A stretch of 12,789 nucleotides of DNA from Proteiniphilum sp. (GTDB lineage: Bacteria; Bacteroidota; Bacteroidia; Bacteroidales; Dysgonomonadaceae), in assembly GCA_016649795.1 (NCBI GenBank), contig JAENWZ010000036.1, forward strand, positions 1-12,789. The letters run 5' to 3'. Position numbers and translations under genes: made by a program. A model generated the notes under the pieces. That model worked only from the letters and a program-made list of their open reading frames with translations, did no database searches and had not been told where the DNA came from. Shown here piece after piece: positions 7,004 to 12,789 of the stretch. Every line of letters begins with the position of its first letter. Positions within the stretch are counted from its first letter, which is position 1.

Positions 7004-9619
7004 GTGGTAAAGAAAATAGCAGAGACACCGATGATGAAGCAGTATATCGAGATAAAGAAAAAACATCCCGATGCTATCTTACTGTTCCGCGTAGGCGATT
7101 TTTATGAGACATTCTCGGATGACGCCATCGAGGCATCCGAAATATTGGGGATCACTCTCACGCGCAGAGCCAACGGAGCTGCTCAGTTCGTGGAGCTGGC
7201 AGGCTTCCCGCACCATGCGCTCGATACCTATCTGCCCAAGCTGGTACGTGCAGGGAAACGCGTGGCCATCTGCGATCAGCTGGAGGACCCCAAGCTTACA
7301 AAAAACCTGGTAAAACGGGGTGTTACCGAGCTGGTGACACCCGGGGTCTCCATTAATGATACCATCCTCAACCATAAGGAGAACAACTTCCTCTGTGCAA
7401 TGCACATATCAAAAAACAATCAGTACGGCATCGCTTTCCTCGATATCTCTACAGGCGAGTTCCTCACTACCGAAGGAGACCGCGATAATATGGACAAGCT
7501 CCTCTCCAACTTCTCTCCGAAAGAGGTGTTGATTGAACACGGCAACAAGAAAAAGTTCGAAGAGGCTTTCGGACCCAACTGGATGCTGTCGGATCTGGAT
7601 GACTGGATTTTCACTGAAGAGGCGGCGCACGACAGGCTCCTCTCCCACTTCCGGACGAAGAGCCTGAAAGGGTTCGGAGTCGAAAACCTGTCACTGGGTA
7701 TCATTGCCTCAGGTGGGGTTTTATACTATCTCGATATCACACAGCATACCCATATCGGGCATATCAATGCACTGGTACGTATTGAGGAAGAGCGTTTCAT
7801 GCGGCTTGACAAATTCACGGTACGCAGCCTGGAGCTTATCTCCACCATGAACGAAGGGGGCAAAACACTTCTCGGCGTGCTCGACAAGACCATATCGCCC
7901 ATGGGTGCGCGTCTGCTGCGGCGATGGATTGTTTTCCCGCTCAAAGAGCCCAAAGCGATTGAAGAGCGATTGAATGTGGTGGAGAACTTCTTCCGTGAAC
8001 CGGAACTGAAAACACTGCTCGGTCAGCAATTATCCCTAATAGGCGACCTGGAACGGATCATTTCCAAGGCAGCCGTCGGCAGGATCACTCCGCGGGAGGT
8101 GGTTCAACTGAAAGTGGCACTCACGGCTATAGGGCCCATACGTGATGCCTTCCTGGCATCGGGAAATAAAAGCCTGCGGGAGATAGGAGAAAAGCTGGAT
8201 CCCTGCACCGCGATACGCGATCGTATAGAGAAGGAGATCGTCCCCGATCCCCCCTCACTGATGAATAAGGGCGGATACATCCGGAAGAATGTGAACAGTG
8301 ATCTGGACGATCTGCGCACGATTGCCTACACTGGCAAGGATTACCTGATGCAGCTACAGCAGCGCGAGAGCGAAAGAACAGGTATCCCCTCGCTTAAGAT
8401 TGCGTTTAACAATGTGTTTGGTTATTATATCGAGGTCCGTAACACACACAAGGAGAAGGTGCCGGGCGACTGGACACGTAAACAGACACTGGTGAGTGCA
8501 GAACGCTACATCACGGAAGAGTTGAAAGAGTACGAAGAGAAAATTCTGGGTGCCGAGGAGAAGATCATTTCGCTGGAGAACCAGATCTACTCATCGCTCG
8601 TGGAGAGTCTGATTGAATTCATTTTCACTATTCAGACCAATGCCGGCCTCATTGCACGGACCGATTGCCTGCTCTCTTTCGCCAATGTGGCGCAGCAAAA
8701 CAGGTACATCCGTCCGGAAATAGATGACTCCTACGCCATCGATATTAAGAACGGCCGCCATCCGGTAATAGAGAAACAGCTGCCACCAGATGAACCGTAT
8801 ATCGCGAACGATGTCTATCTGGATAACGACACGCAGCAGATCATCATCATCACCGGGCCTAACATGGCAGGTAAGTCGGCATTGCTGCGCCAGACAGCAC
8901 TCATCACGCTGATGGCACAGATTGGCTGTTTTGTGCCGGCCGATGCAGCCCGGATTGGCCTGGTGGATAAAATCTTCACCCGCGTGGGTGCCTCAGATAA
9001 TATTTCGCTGGGCGAATCAACCTTCATGGTAGAGATGAACGAAGCGGCGAATATACTCAACAACCTCTCCGACCGCAGCCTGATCCTCTTCGATGAGCTG
9101 GGTCGAGGCACCAGCACCTACGATGGCATCTCCATCGCCTGGGCTATCGTTGAATATATCCATGAACATCCGAAAGCCCGTGCCAAAACACTTTTCGCAA
9201 CGCACTACCATGAGCTGAACGAGATGGAGAAATCGTTCAGGCGAATTAAGAACTACAATGTGGCGGTGAAGGAGATCGACAACAAGGTGATCTTCATCCG
9301 CAAGCTGGTTCCGGGTGGCAGTGAACACAGCTTCGGTATTCACGTGGCCCGTATGGCAGGGATGCCGCAGAGCATCTCCAAACGGGCTGATGCGATACTG
9401 TCGGAGATGGAGTCCTCCAACAGAAACGAGGGGATCAAGAAACCTATCAATGATTTCATTGAGAAACGAGAGGGTTATCAGCTGAGCTTCTTCCAGCTTG
9501 ATGATCCGCTACTCAGTCAGATTCGCGATGAGATACTCAATCTCGATGTGAATAACCTGACCCCTATGGAAGCGCTGAACAAACTGAATGAGATAAAGAA
9601 AATTGTAAAAGGAAAATAG
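7004..9619 (+). CDS. mutS: DNA mismatch repair protein MutS
   Basis: Recognises mispaired and looped bases and starts methyl-independent or MutL-dependent repair. The 871 residues hold all MutS parts: the mismatch-binding domain with FRVGDFYETF (Phe33 and Glu35 form the Phe-x-Glu wedge), connector, lever and clamp regions, and the ATPase with Walker A GPNMAGKS (618-625), Walker B ending Asp697-Glu698 in DELGRGTSTYDG, and the THYHE stretch at 733-737. Near the C-terminus QLSFFQ (826-831) resembles a sliding-clamp binding motif. Length is typical. The start is GTG at 7004; no in-frame ATG lies upstream in the stretch I read, and the next ATG codons (M10, M11) would remove residues conserved before MKQY. 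GC-rich codon use marks it as core genome. tdk follows closely on the same strand, so the two may be co-transcribed. Confidence 0.97.
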   Translation: MVKKIAETPMMKQYIEIKKKHPDAILLFRVGDFYETFSDDAIEASEILGITLTRRANGAAQFVELAGFPHHALDTYLPKLVRAGKRVAICDQLEDPKLTKNLVKRGVTELVTPGVSINDTILNHKENNFLCAMHISKNNQYGIAFLDISTGEFLTTEGDRDNMDKLLSNFSPKEVLIEHGNKKKFEEAFGPNWMLSDLDDWIFTEEAAHDRLLSHFRTKSLKGFGVENLSLGIIASGGVLYYLDITQHTHIGHINALVRIEEERFMRLDKFTVRSLELISTMNEGGKTLLGVLDKTISPMGARLLRRWIVFPLKEPKAIEERLNVVENFFREPELKTLLGQQLSLIGDLERIISKAAVGRITPREVVQLKVALTAIGPIRDAFLASGNKSLREIGEKLDPCTAIRDRIEKEIVPDPPSLMNKGGYIRKNVNSDLDDLRTIAYTGKDYLMQLQQRESERTGIPSLKIAFNNVFGYYIEVRNTHKEKVPGDWTRKQTLVSAERYITEELKEYEEKILGAEEKIISLENQIYSSLVESLIEFIFTIQTNAGLIARTDCLLSFANVAQQNRYIRPEIDDSYAIDIKNGRHPVIEKQLPPDEPYIANDVYLDNDTQQIIIITGPNMAGKSALLRQTALITLMAQIGCFVPADAARIGLVDKIFTRVGASDNISLGESTFMVEMNEAANILNNLSDRSLILFDELGRGTSTYDGISIAWAIVEYIHEHPKARAKTLFATHYHELNEMEKSFRRIKNYNVAVKEIDNKVIFIRKLVPGGSEHSFGIHVARMAGMPQSISKRADAILSEMESSNRNEGIKKPINDFIEKREGYQLSFFQLDDPLLSQIRDEILNLDVNNLTPMEALNKLNEIKKIVKGK

Positions 9620-9675
9620 ACAGTAAACAGGTGTATCAGCAGGTTTATTGTCAGCAACCGAAACCAACGACACAG

Positions 9676-10254
9676 ATGTATTTCGAAAATAAATTGTACG
9701 AGACAATGCGCGCCGGACGTATAGAGGTGATCTGCGGATCGATGTTCTCCGGCAAAACGGAAGAGCTACTGCGACGACTGCGACGAGCCAAAATAGCCAG
9801 ACAAAAAGTAGAGATATTCAAACCGGCTATCGACACTCGCTATTCGCAGGAAGAGGTGGTGTCGCACGACAGGAACGCCATTATCTCCACACCGGTGGAG
9901 CATTCAAGCAACATCTTGCTGCTATCGTCGGAGGTAGAGGTTGTGGGGATCGATGAAGCTCAGTTCTTCGATGAAGGACTGATAGAGGTTTGCCAGCAGC
10001 TTGCCGACCAGGGTATTCGCGTGATTGTGGCCGGACTGGATATGGATTTTAAGCGTGTACCCTTTGGTCCTATACCGGGGCTGTGCGCCATTGCCGACGA
10101 TGTGATCAAAGTACACGACATCTGCTTGAGGTGTGGCAATCTTGCGAACTACTCCCATAGGCTCGTGAAGAACGACAAGCAGATTATGCTGGGCGAAACA
10201 GAAGAATATCAGCCTCTTTGCAGAAAGTGCTACCGGAATGAACTATCTATATAA
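9676..10254 (+). CDS. tdk: Thymidine kinase (type II, zinc-binding)
   Basis: Phosphorylates thymidine with ATP to dTMP in pyrimidine salvage; cytoplasmic, normally a tetramer. From the ATG at 9676 the protein has 192 residues: P-loop GSMFSGKT (21-28), IDEAQFF with catalytic Glu94 (91-98), GLDMDF (120-125), and a zinc site of Cys150, Cys153, Cys182 and Cys185 (CLRC ... CRKC) in the lasso domain. A GTG at 9631 would add 15 residues and start 12 bp after mutS; I prefer the ATG because Bacteroidales homologues begin shortly before the RGRIEVICGSM-type segment and the extra residues (rich in Gln and Pro) look unconserved. Placed directly downstream of mutS and probably in its transcript. No terminator is clear after it. 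Confidence 0.95.
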   Translation: MYFENKLYETMRAGRIEVICGSMFSGKTEELLRRLRRAKIARQKVEIFKPAIDTRYSQEEVVSHDRNAIISTPVEHSSNILLLSSEVEVVGIDEAQFFDEGLIEVCQQLADQGIRVIVAGLDMDFKRVPFGPIPGLCAIADDVIKVHDICLRCGNLANYSHRLVKNDKQIMLGETEEYQPLCRKCYRNELSI

Positions 10255-10322
10255 ACTGTTCCATATTGATGTTTTTTAAACAAAAAAGCCTTTAAATTGT
10301 TATCATTTATACAAAACCAAAA

Positions 10323-10337
10323 CTCAATTAAATTGAG
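10323..10337. promoter_or_regulatory. Perfect palindrome upstream of the small beta-barrel gene
   Basis: CTCAATT and AATTGAG flank a single central A, forming a 15-bp perfect inverted repeat about 115 bp before the start at 10452. It is a possible regulator site. No TAnnTTTG promoter is convincing in 10255-10451; the nearest is TAATTTTT at 10350-10357 without a well-spaced -33 element. Confidence 0.25.
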
Positions 10338-10451
10338 ACAGGACAACTTTAATTTTTAAACATCTTATGAAACGAGCAGATAAATCATTTTTTACAAAAT
10401 TATGGTTACAGCGAGTTACATACACCTTAACAAAACAAAATTATTAATCGT

Positions 10452-10922
10452 ATGAAACTAAGAAAATTATTTTTCGCAGGACTCCTGATCACTGCATTCG
10501 CGACAACACTGAACGCGCAGAGCTATAACACAGGATTTGGTGTCAGATTAGGTTATGACAACGGGCTGACACTGAAACACTTCTTCGCACCGGCAACCGC
10601 CGGAGAGTTTATCCTCTCTGCTTCACCACGTCATTTTCAATTGACAGGTCTCTATGAGTATCAGCAACCGGTTGCGGGAGCACCCAACCTGGACTGGTAC
10701 CTCGGTATCGGTGCCCATATTGGAAGTATTCATAAGGATAAGGATCATTACGACGGCGCTATGCTGCTCGGAGCGGACCTTATTGCAGGTCTGGAATACA
10801 TCTTCCCCAGGGCTCCTTTCACCGCTTCACTCGACTGGAAACCGTCGTTCAACTTCACCAACAGCTACAATGATTACTGGTACAGTGGCTTCGCATTAAG
10901 TTTGCGCTACACGTTCAGATAA
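10452..10922 (+). CDS. Small secreted protein, probable outer-membrane beta-barrel
   Basis: I do not recognise a named family. The 156 residues begin with a signal peptide (MKLRKLFFAGLLITAFATTL, cleavage after NAQ, residue 23). The mature part of about 133 residues alternates polar and aromatic/hydrophobic residues with glycines, as in small eight-stranded barrels (GFGVRLGYD, FQLTGLYEY, DWYLGIGAHIGS, DLIAGLEYIF, FTASLDWKPSF, GFALSLRYTF). It ends YTFR, with the aromatic near the C-terminus expected of barrel proteins. Similar uncharacterised OmpW/OmpX-sized proteins are frequent in Bacteroidetes. It follows tdk by 197 bp and is closed by a strong terminator, so it may be a separate unit. Role unknown. 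Confidence 0.8.
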   Translation: MKLRKLFFAGLLITAFATTLNAQSYNTGFGVRLGYDNGLTLKHFFAPATAGEFILSASPRHFQLTGLYEYQQPVAGAPNLDWYLGIGAHIGSIHKDKDHYDGAMLLGADLIAGLEYIFPRAPFTASLDWKPSFNFTNSYNDYWYSGFALSLRYTFR

Positions 10923-10942
10923 AAAGGTCTGGATTATTTTTG

Positions 10943-10976
10943 AAAGCCGCTTTCAGAAGAGAGCGGCTTTTTTATT
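10943..10976 (+). terminator. Strong rho-independent terminator after the beta-barrel gene
   Basis: AAAGCCGCTTTC (10943-10954) pairs with GAGAGCGGCTTT (10959-10970) through an AGAA loop, a 12-bp stem with one G-T pair, followed by TTTTTTATT. It closes the mutS-tdk-barrel side. A partly decayed look-alike sits at 12546-12575. Confidence 0.9.
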
Positions 10977-11046
10977 AAAAATAGATAGTTAAATTCATTA
11001 TGCACTTTTACCGTATTCCATTTTCCACATTATCATAGGATTTTAA

Positions 11047-11427
11047 CTACGTCTCGACGACAGCAGAAGGGTTATAAGACGGACTTTTATTACCTATTTC
11101 ATGGGTTAAACGTTCATTTTCTATTTTTAGTCTCTCGTTTTTAGCCGACAGTTCTTTGATCTCACCGAGCAGTTTATCCAAAACAAGCTCCGAGATATTG
11201 CTATCACTTGAGTTATTATGCATCTCACCTGTGCCTAAAAACAACCACATTGGATTTAAATCCGGACAATTTTCTATTATCTGCATGAGAACACCTTCCC
11301 CTATATCTGAACGTCTTGTATACATTTTACTTATATAACCGTTGGAAACGCCAATCATCCTTTCAAACTCGGCGGGTCTCAATCCCTTCTCATTTATATA
11401 TTGATATATTCTTTGAATTATTTTCAT
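11047..11427 (-). CDS. Phage-repressor-like HTH protein with C-terminal coiled coil
   Basis: DNA-binding protein of the XRE/CI-like type common in Bacteroidetes prophages and mobile elements. Residues 1-55 form the HTH domain (the segment FERMIGVSNGYISKM is the likely recognition unit), followed by NPMWLFLGTGEM (58-69), a signature of these repressors (usual form NxxWLLxGxGEM). Residues 78-112 are rich in Leu, Glu and Lys at heptad spacing and should form a coiled coil for dimerisation. There is no peptidase domain for self-cleavage, so induction by RecA as in lambda CI is unlikely. It is divergent from the small HTH gene at 11550, with a 122-bp gap that would hold both control regions. Start is the ATG at 11427. 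AT-rich compared with mutS. Probably represses the divergent promoter; this is inference. Confidence 0.85.
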   Translation of the reverse strand: MKIIQRIYQYINEKGLRPAEFERMIGVSNGYISKMYTRRSDIGEGVLMQIIENCPDLNPMWLFLGTGEMHNNSSDSNISELVLDKLLGEIKELSAKNERLKIENERLTHEIGNKSPSYNPSAVVET

Positions 11428-11455
11428 GGATAAATAGAAAATAGTCCCATTTAAA

Positions 11456-11487
11456 TTTGGTTAATTAGAACATTGTCTATTACTTTG
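11456..11487 (+). promoter_or_regulatory. Candidate promoter of the small HTH gene (TTTG-N20-TTACTTTG)
   Basis: TTTG at 11456-11459 lies 20 bp before TTACTTTG at 11480-11487, which matches TAnnTTTG at all but the second base. Transcription would begin near 11494, within or beside the 13-bp palindrome at 11496-11508. Confidence 0.5.
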
Positions 11488-11495
11488 CGTAAAAG

Positions 11496-11508
11496 TTTCA
11501 ATTTGAAA
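11496..11508. promoter_or_regulatory. Candidate operator palindrome at the predicted transcription start
   Basis: TTTCAA, one T, TTGAAA: a perfect 13-bp palindrome immediately after the -7 element of the small HTH promoter. Its place is what one expects for a repressor operator, with the divergent CI-like protein or the small HTH protein itself as likely ligand. Its AT-rich content means chance cannot be excluded. Confidence 0.4.
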
Positions 11509-11549
11509 GACGCTATAAAGGTATAGAAAAATTTTCACATATAACAAAA

Positions 11550-11732
11550 ATGGGAAATACTATCATAAAGGTTGACTATGCAGTACGGAAAGAGATCATG
11601 AAAATACTCAATGTAACGTACCCTACCATTCGGAAGGCGCTAAATGGCGAATCAGATACGGAATTATCAAAAAGAATCAGACAAACGGCGATTGCTAAAG
11701 GGGGTATCAAATTTAAAATTGTCGACAAATGA
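11550..11732 (+). CDS. Small HTH DNA-binding protein (Cro-like position)
   Basis: Basic 60-residue protein that I read as a helix-turn-helix protein: VRKEIMKILNVTYPTIRKALNGESDTEL (written here in part: VRKEIMKILNV then TYPTIRKALNG) has the spacing of an HTH where the second helix begins at TYPTIRKAL, followed by LSKRIRQTAIAKGG, the 'lar.kirelAiekGG'-type ending seen in short Bacteroidetes phage and element regulators. It is the first gene rightward from the divergent control region and is joined to the next ORF by an ATGA overlap. By position it resembles Cro opposite CI. Function is inferred; family name not known to me. Confidence 0.7.
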   Translation: MGNTIIKVDYAVRKEIMKILNVTYPTIRKALNGESDTELSKRIRQTAIAKGGIKFKIVDK

Positions 11733-11872
11733 ACTATTTTGTTAAGCCAAATGAGCAGAGCCAAGCTTGCCTGGGCTATGCCATGGCGAAAAATAGTCTG
11801 ATGAAATCGAAAGACAAAATCCCATTAACCGACTGGATATACCCGCTTATACAACTATGTGTCAATAACTAA
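11729..11872 (+). CDS. 47-residue ORF translationally coupled to the small HTH gene
   Basis: The ATG at 11729-11731 overlaps the TGA stop (11730-11732) of the small HTH gene as ATGA, a typical sign of translational coupling. The frame runs 47 codons to TAA at 11870-11872. The product starts MNYFVKPNEQSQ and contains SQACLGYAMAKNSL and PLTDWIYPLIQLCVNN. It has no signal peptide and no domain that I recognise; the C-terminal part could be an amphipathic helix. The exact overlap and open frame make a real gene likely. It may be a partner of the HTH protein or an early gene of a lost element. Confidence 0.55.
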   Translation: MNYFVKPNEQSQACLGYAMAKNSLMKSKDKIPLTDWIYPLIQLCVNN

Positions 11873-11890
11873 ATAAACAGCATATTTAAC

Positions 11891-11913
11891 CTATTGATCA
11901 AAATCATCAATAG
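11891..11913. promoter_or_regulatory. Inverted repeat before the AraC-type gene
   Basis: CTATTGAT (11891-11898) and its exact complement ATCAATAG (11906-11913) are separated by 7 bp; the site centre is 39 bp before the ATG at 11941. Likely a regulator site, possibly bound by the downstream AraC-type protein. As a hairpin it lacks a T-run, so it is not a terminator. Confidence 0.4.
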
Positions 11914-11940
11914 TATTCGTGTAATTAGAGCACTTTTGGT

Positions 11941-12429
11941 ATGGGCGACGCTAAATTCGAAAATAATAAAAAGAAGGAGGTACGCAAATATTTGCTTACG
12001 GATGTGGCATCATGCACCTTTACTTTCACAGACGGATTGTCAAGCAAAATGAAATCCTCTCCCGGCAAAGAAATTGTGTTGGTGACATTAATACCGCATA
12101 CGACAAAATTGAAAGCTTTTGAAGACAGAGTCCTTAAATACTATATGACCGCAAAGAATATGAATGAACTGGCGAAACTTTGTGATTACGATTGCATAAA
12201 GACTTTCACACGCCATTTCAAAAAATGTTTCGAACAAACACCTTATCAATGGATGTTGGATCGGAAAATGGAGGAGATTTGCTCATTGGTGATCAATTCG
12301 GATATGAGCATTACGGAAATAGCCGAAATGTACGACTTCAAGAGCGTGTCACATTTGGTGAATCTCTACAGCAAACGTTACGGAATTCCACCTCATAAAA
12401 GTAGATTATCGAAACCAACTGACCTTTAA
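11941..12429 (+). CDS. AraC-family HTH transcriptional regulator, short form
   Basis: DNA-binding regulator of 162 residues. The C-terminal 90 residues are an AraC-type double HTH: first unit MNELAKLCDYDCIKTFTRHF (74-93) ending FEQTPYQWMLDRK, second unit SITEIAEMYDFKSVSHLVNL (123-142) ending YGIPPHKSR. The 70-residue N-terminal part is Lys-rich at first and then has a beta-like stretch (ASCTFTFTDG, EIVLVTLIP); it is too small for the usual AraC ligand-binding cupin or for a sensor kinase fusion. So either it is constitutive, it senses something through a small unknown domain, or it is a shortened derivative. It lies 68 bp after the 47-residue ORF on the same strand. A CACTTTTG just before the ATG is a poor promoter candidate. 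A weak terminator follows at 12544. Confidence 0.8.
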   Translation: MGDAKFENNKKKEVRKYLLTDVASCTFTFTDGLSSKMKSSPGKEIVLVTLIPHTTKLKAFEDRVLKYYMTAKNMNELAKLCDYDCIKTFTRHFKKCFEQTPYQWMLDRKMEEICSLVINSDMSITEIAEMYDFKSVSHLVNLYSKRYGIPPHKSRLSKPTDL

Positions 12430-12543
12430 CTTTTTACAAATAATACACACGATTGAATTATTACAGCCCACGTTAAAAAACGCGTAAACAGTAAAAGAGT
12501 TGTTATCCGTATCTTTATATACCTATTCACCGGAGCAATCGAC

Positions 12544-12575
12544 AACCGCTTTCAAACGAGGGCAGTTTTTTTATT
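12544..12575 (+). terminator. Weak rho-independent terminator after the AraC-type gene
   Basis: AACCGCTTTC (12544-12553), an AAAC loop and GAGGGCAGTT (12558-12567) make a 10-bp stem with one C-A mismatch and two G-T pairs, followed by a T-run and ATT. Bases 12546-12575 match 10947-10976 at 25 of 30 positions without gaps, so this looks like a decayed copy of the terminator before the regulatory island. Confidence 0.65.
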
Positions 12576-12594
12576 TTGATCCACATAAAATGCG

Positions 12595-12602
12595 TAATTT
12601 TG
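12595..12602 (+). promoter_or_regulatory. -7 promoter element placed 5 bp before the UvrD-like start
   Basis: TAATTTTG is a full TAnnTTTG match ending 5 bp before the ATG at 12608. A TTTG at 12575-12578 is 16 bp upstream, shorter than usual. If used, transcription would begin at or very near the ATG, giving a leaderless message. Confidence 0.45.
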
Positions 12603-12607
12603 TATTT

Positions 12608-12789
12608 ATGCAGAAAACTGACAAAGAGAGAGATTCTCAATTGCTTCAACATCTGAACGGGCCACAAAAGGCTGCCGTGGAGTTTTGCGACGGACCATCG
12701 CTCGTGATCGCGGGCGCCGGCTCAGGCAAGACCCGTGTACTCACCTACAAGATAGCCTATCTTCTGGAACAGGGGCTCCCCCCCTACTA
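12608..12789 (+). CDS. UvrD/PcrA-type DNA helicase, N-terminal part (continues off the window)
   Basis: Start of a superfamily 1 ATP-dependent 3'-5' DNA helicase used in repair and replication restart. The visible 60 codons contain the Q motif LNGPQKAAV (16-24), GPSLVIAGAGSGKTR with Walker A GAGSGKT (36-42), and VLTYKIAYLLEQG, typical of motif I surroundings in UvrD/PcrA. The rest, about 700 residues, is off the right edge, so UvrD, PcrA and Rep cannot be told apart. I chose the ATG at 12608; an in-frame ATG at 12590 would add six residues but lies upstream of the full TAnnTTTG element, which overlaps its first codons. Confidence 0.92.
   Translation, partial: MQKTDKERDSQLLQHLNGPQKAAVEFCDGPSLVIAGAGSGKTRVLTYKIAYLLEQGLPPY

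Noticed and set aside
8815..9343. Minus-strand open frames under mutS.
   Set aside because: They are antisense to the conserved MutS ATPase domain and arise from its codon use.
9631..9675. GTG at 9631 as the tdk start.
   Set aside because: Possible, but the 15 added residues look unconserved and the ATG at 9676 fits the family start better.
11931..11938. CACTTTTG as a -7 element for the AraC-type gene.
   Set aside because: First base differs from consensus, no -33 element is spaced properly, and it ends 2 bp before the ATG, which would put the transcript start inside the gene.
1..12789. CRISPR array, tRNA or rRNA gene, insertion sequence, integrase.
   Set aside because: No spaced direct repeats, cloverleaf-like segment, rRNA-length match or transposase/recombinase motif was seen on either strand.

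Overview
The window reads as chromosomal DNA of a member of the Bacteroidota, most likely the order Bacteroidales. The evidence is a SusC/RagA-type TonB-dependent transporter, several promoters with the Bacteroides-type -7 element TAnnTTTG, little use of Shine-Dalgarno sequences, and the Bacteroidales style of MutS, thymidine kinase and UvrD/PcrA. Genus cannot be settled from the sequence alone.

Layout. 1-2407 (-): N-terminal four fifths of a SusC-like nutrient transporter, its C-terminus (and any SusD partner) lying off the left edge. 2408-2942: long non-coding stretch with two candidate susC promoters, a possible 27-residue leader ORF and, at the far end, the terminator of the next operon. 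2943-4620 (-): tandem FKBP-type prolyl isomerases, one a lipoprotein and one cytoplasmic. 4738-5433 (+): a class III-like sirtuin deacylase, divergent from the FKBP pair across a 117-bp gap with a -7 element facing each way. 5434-6588 (-): an AT-rich AAA ATPase/DUF4143 gene whose stop codon touches the sirtuin stop; a 10-bp inverted repeat overlaps its promoter. 6589-7003: 415 bp without an intact gene. 7004-10254 (+): mutS then tdk. 10452-10922 (+): a small secreted beta-barrel protein closed by a strong terminator. 11047-12429: a small regulatory island with a phage-type repressor (-) divergent from a 60-residue HTH protein, a 47-residue ORF joined to it by an ATGA overlap, and an AraC-type HTH protein. 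12608-12789 (+): N-terminus of a UvrD/PcrA helicase.

How the parts fit. MutS and UvrD-type helicases are DNA repair functions, and thymidine kinase is nucleotide salvage; together with the sirtuin and FKBPs these look like core genome. The accessory pieces are the AAA/DUF4143 gene and the regulatory island. The island lies between two similar plus-strand terminators (25 of 30 bases identical, ungapped), the second partly decayed, and its divergent repressor / small HTH pair with a palindrome at the predicted transcription start looks like a phage-type switch without a visible phage. This is the most interesting part of the window. That it is a mobile-element remnant or a free-standing switch is inference; no integrase, transposase or CRISPR is visible.
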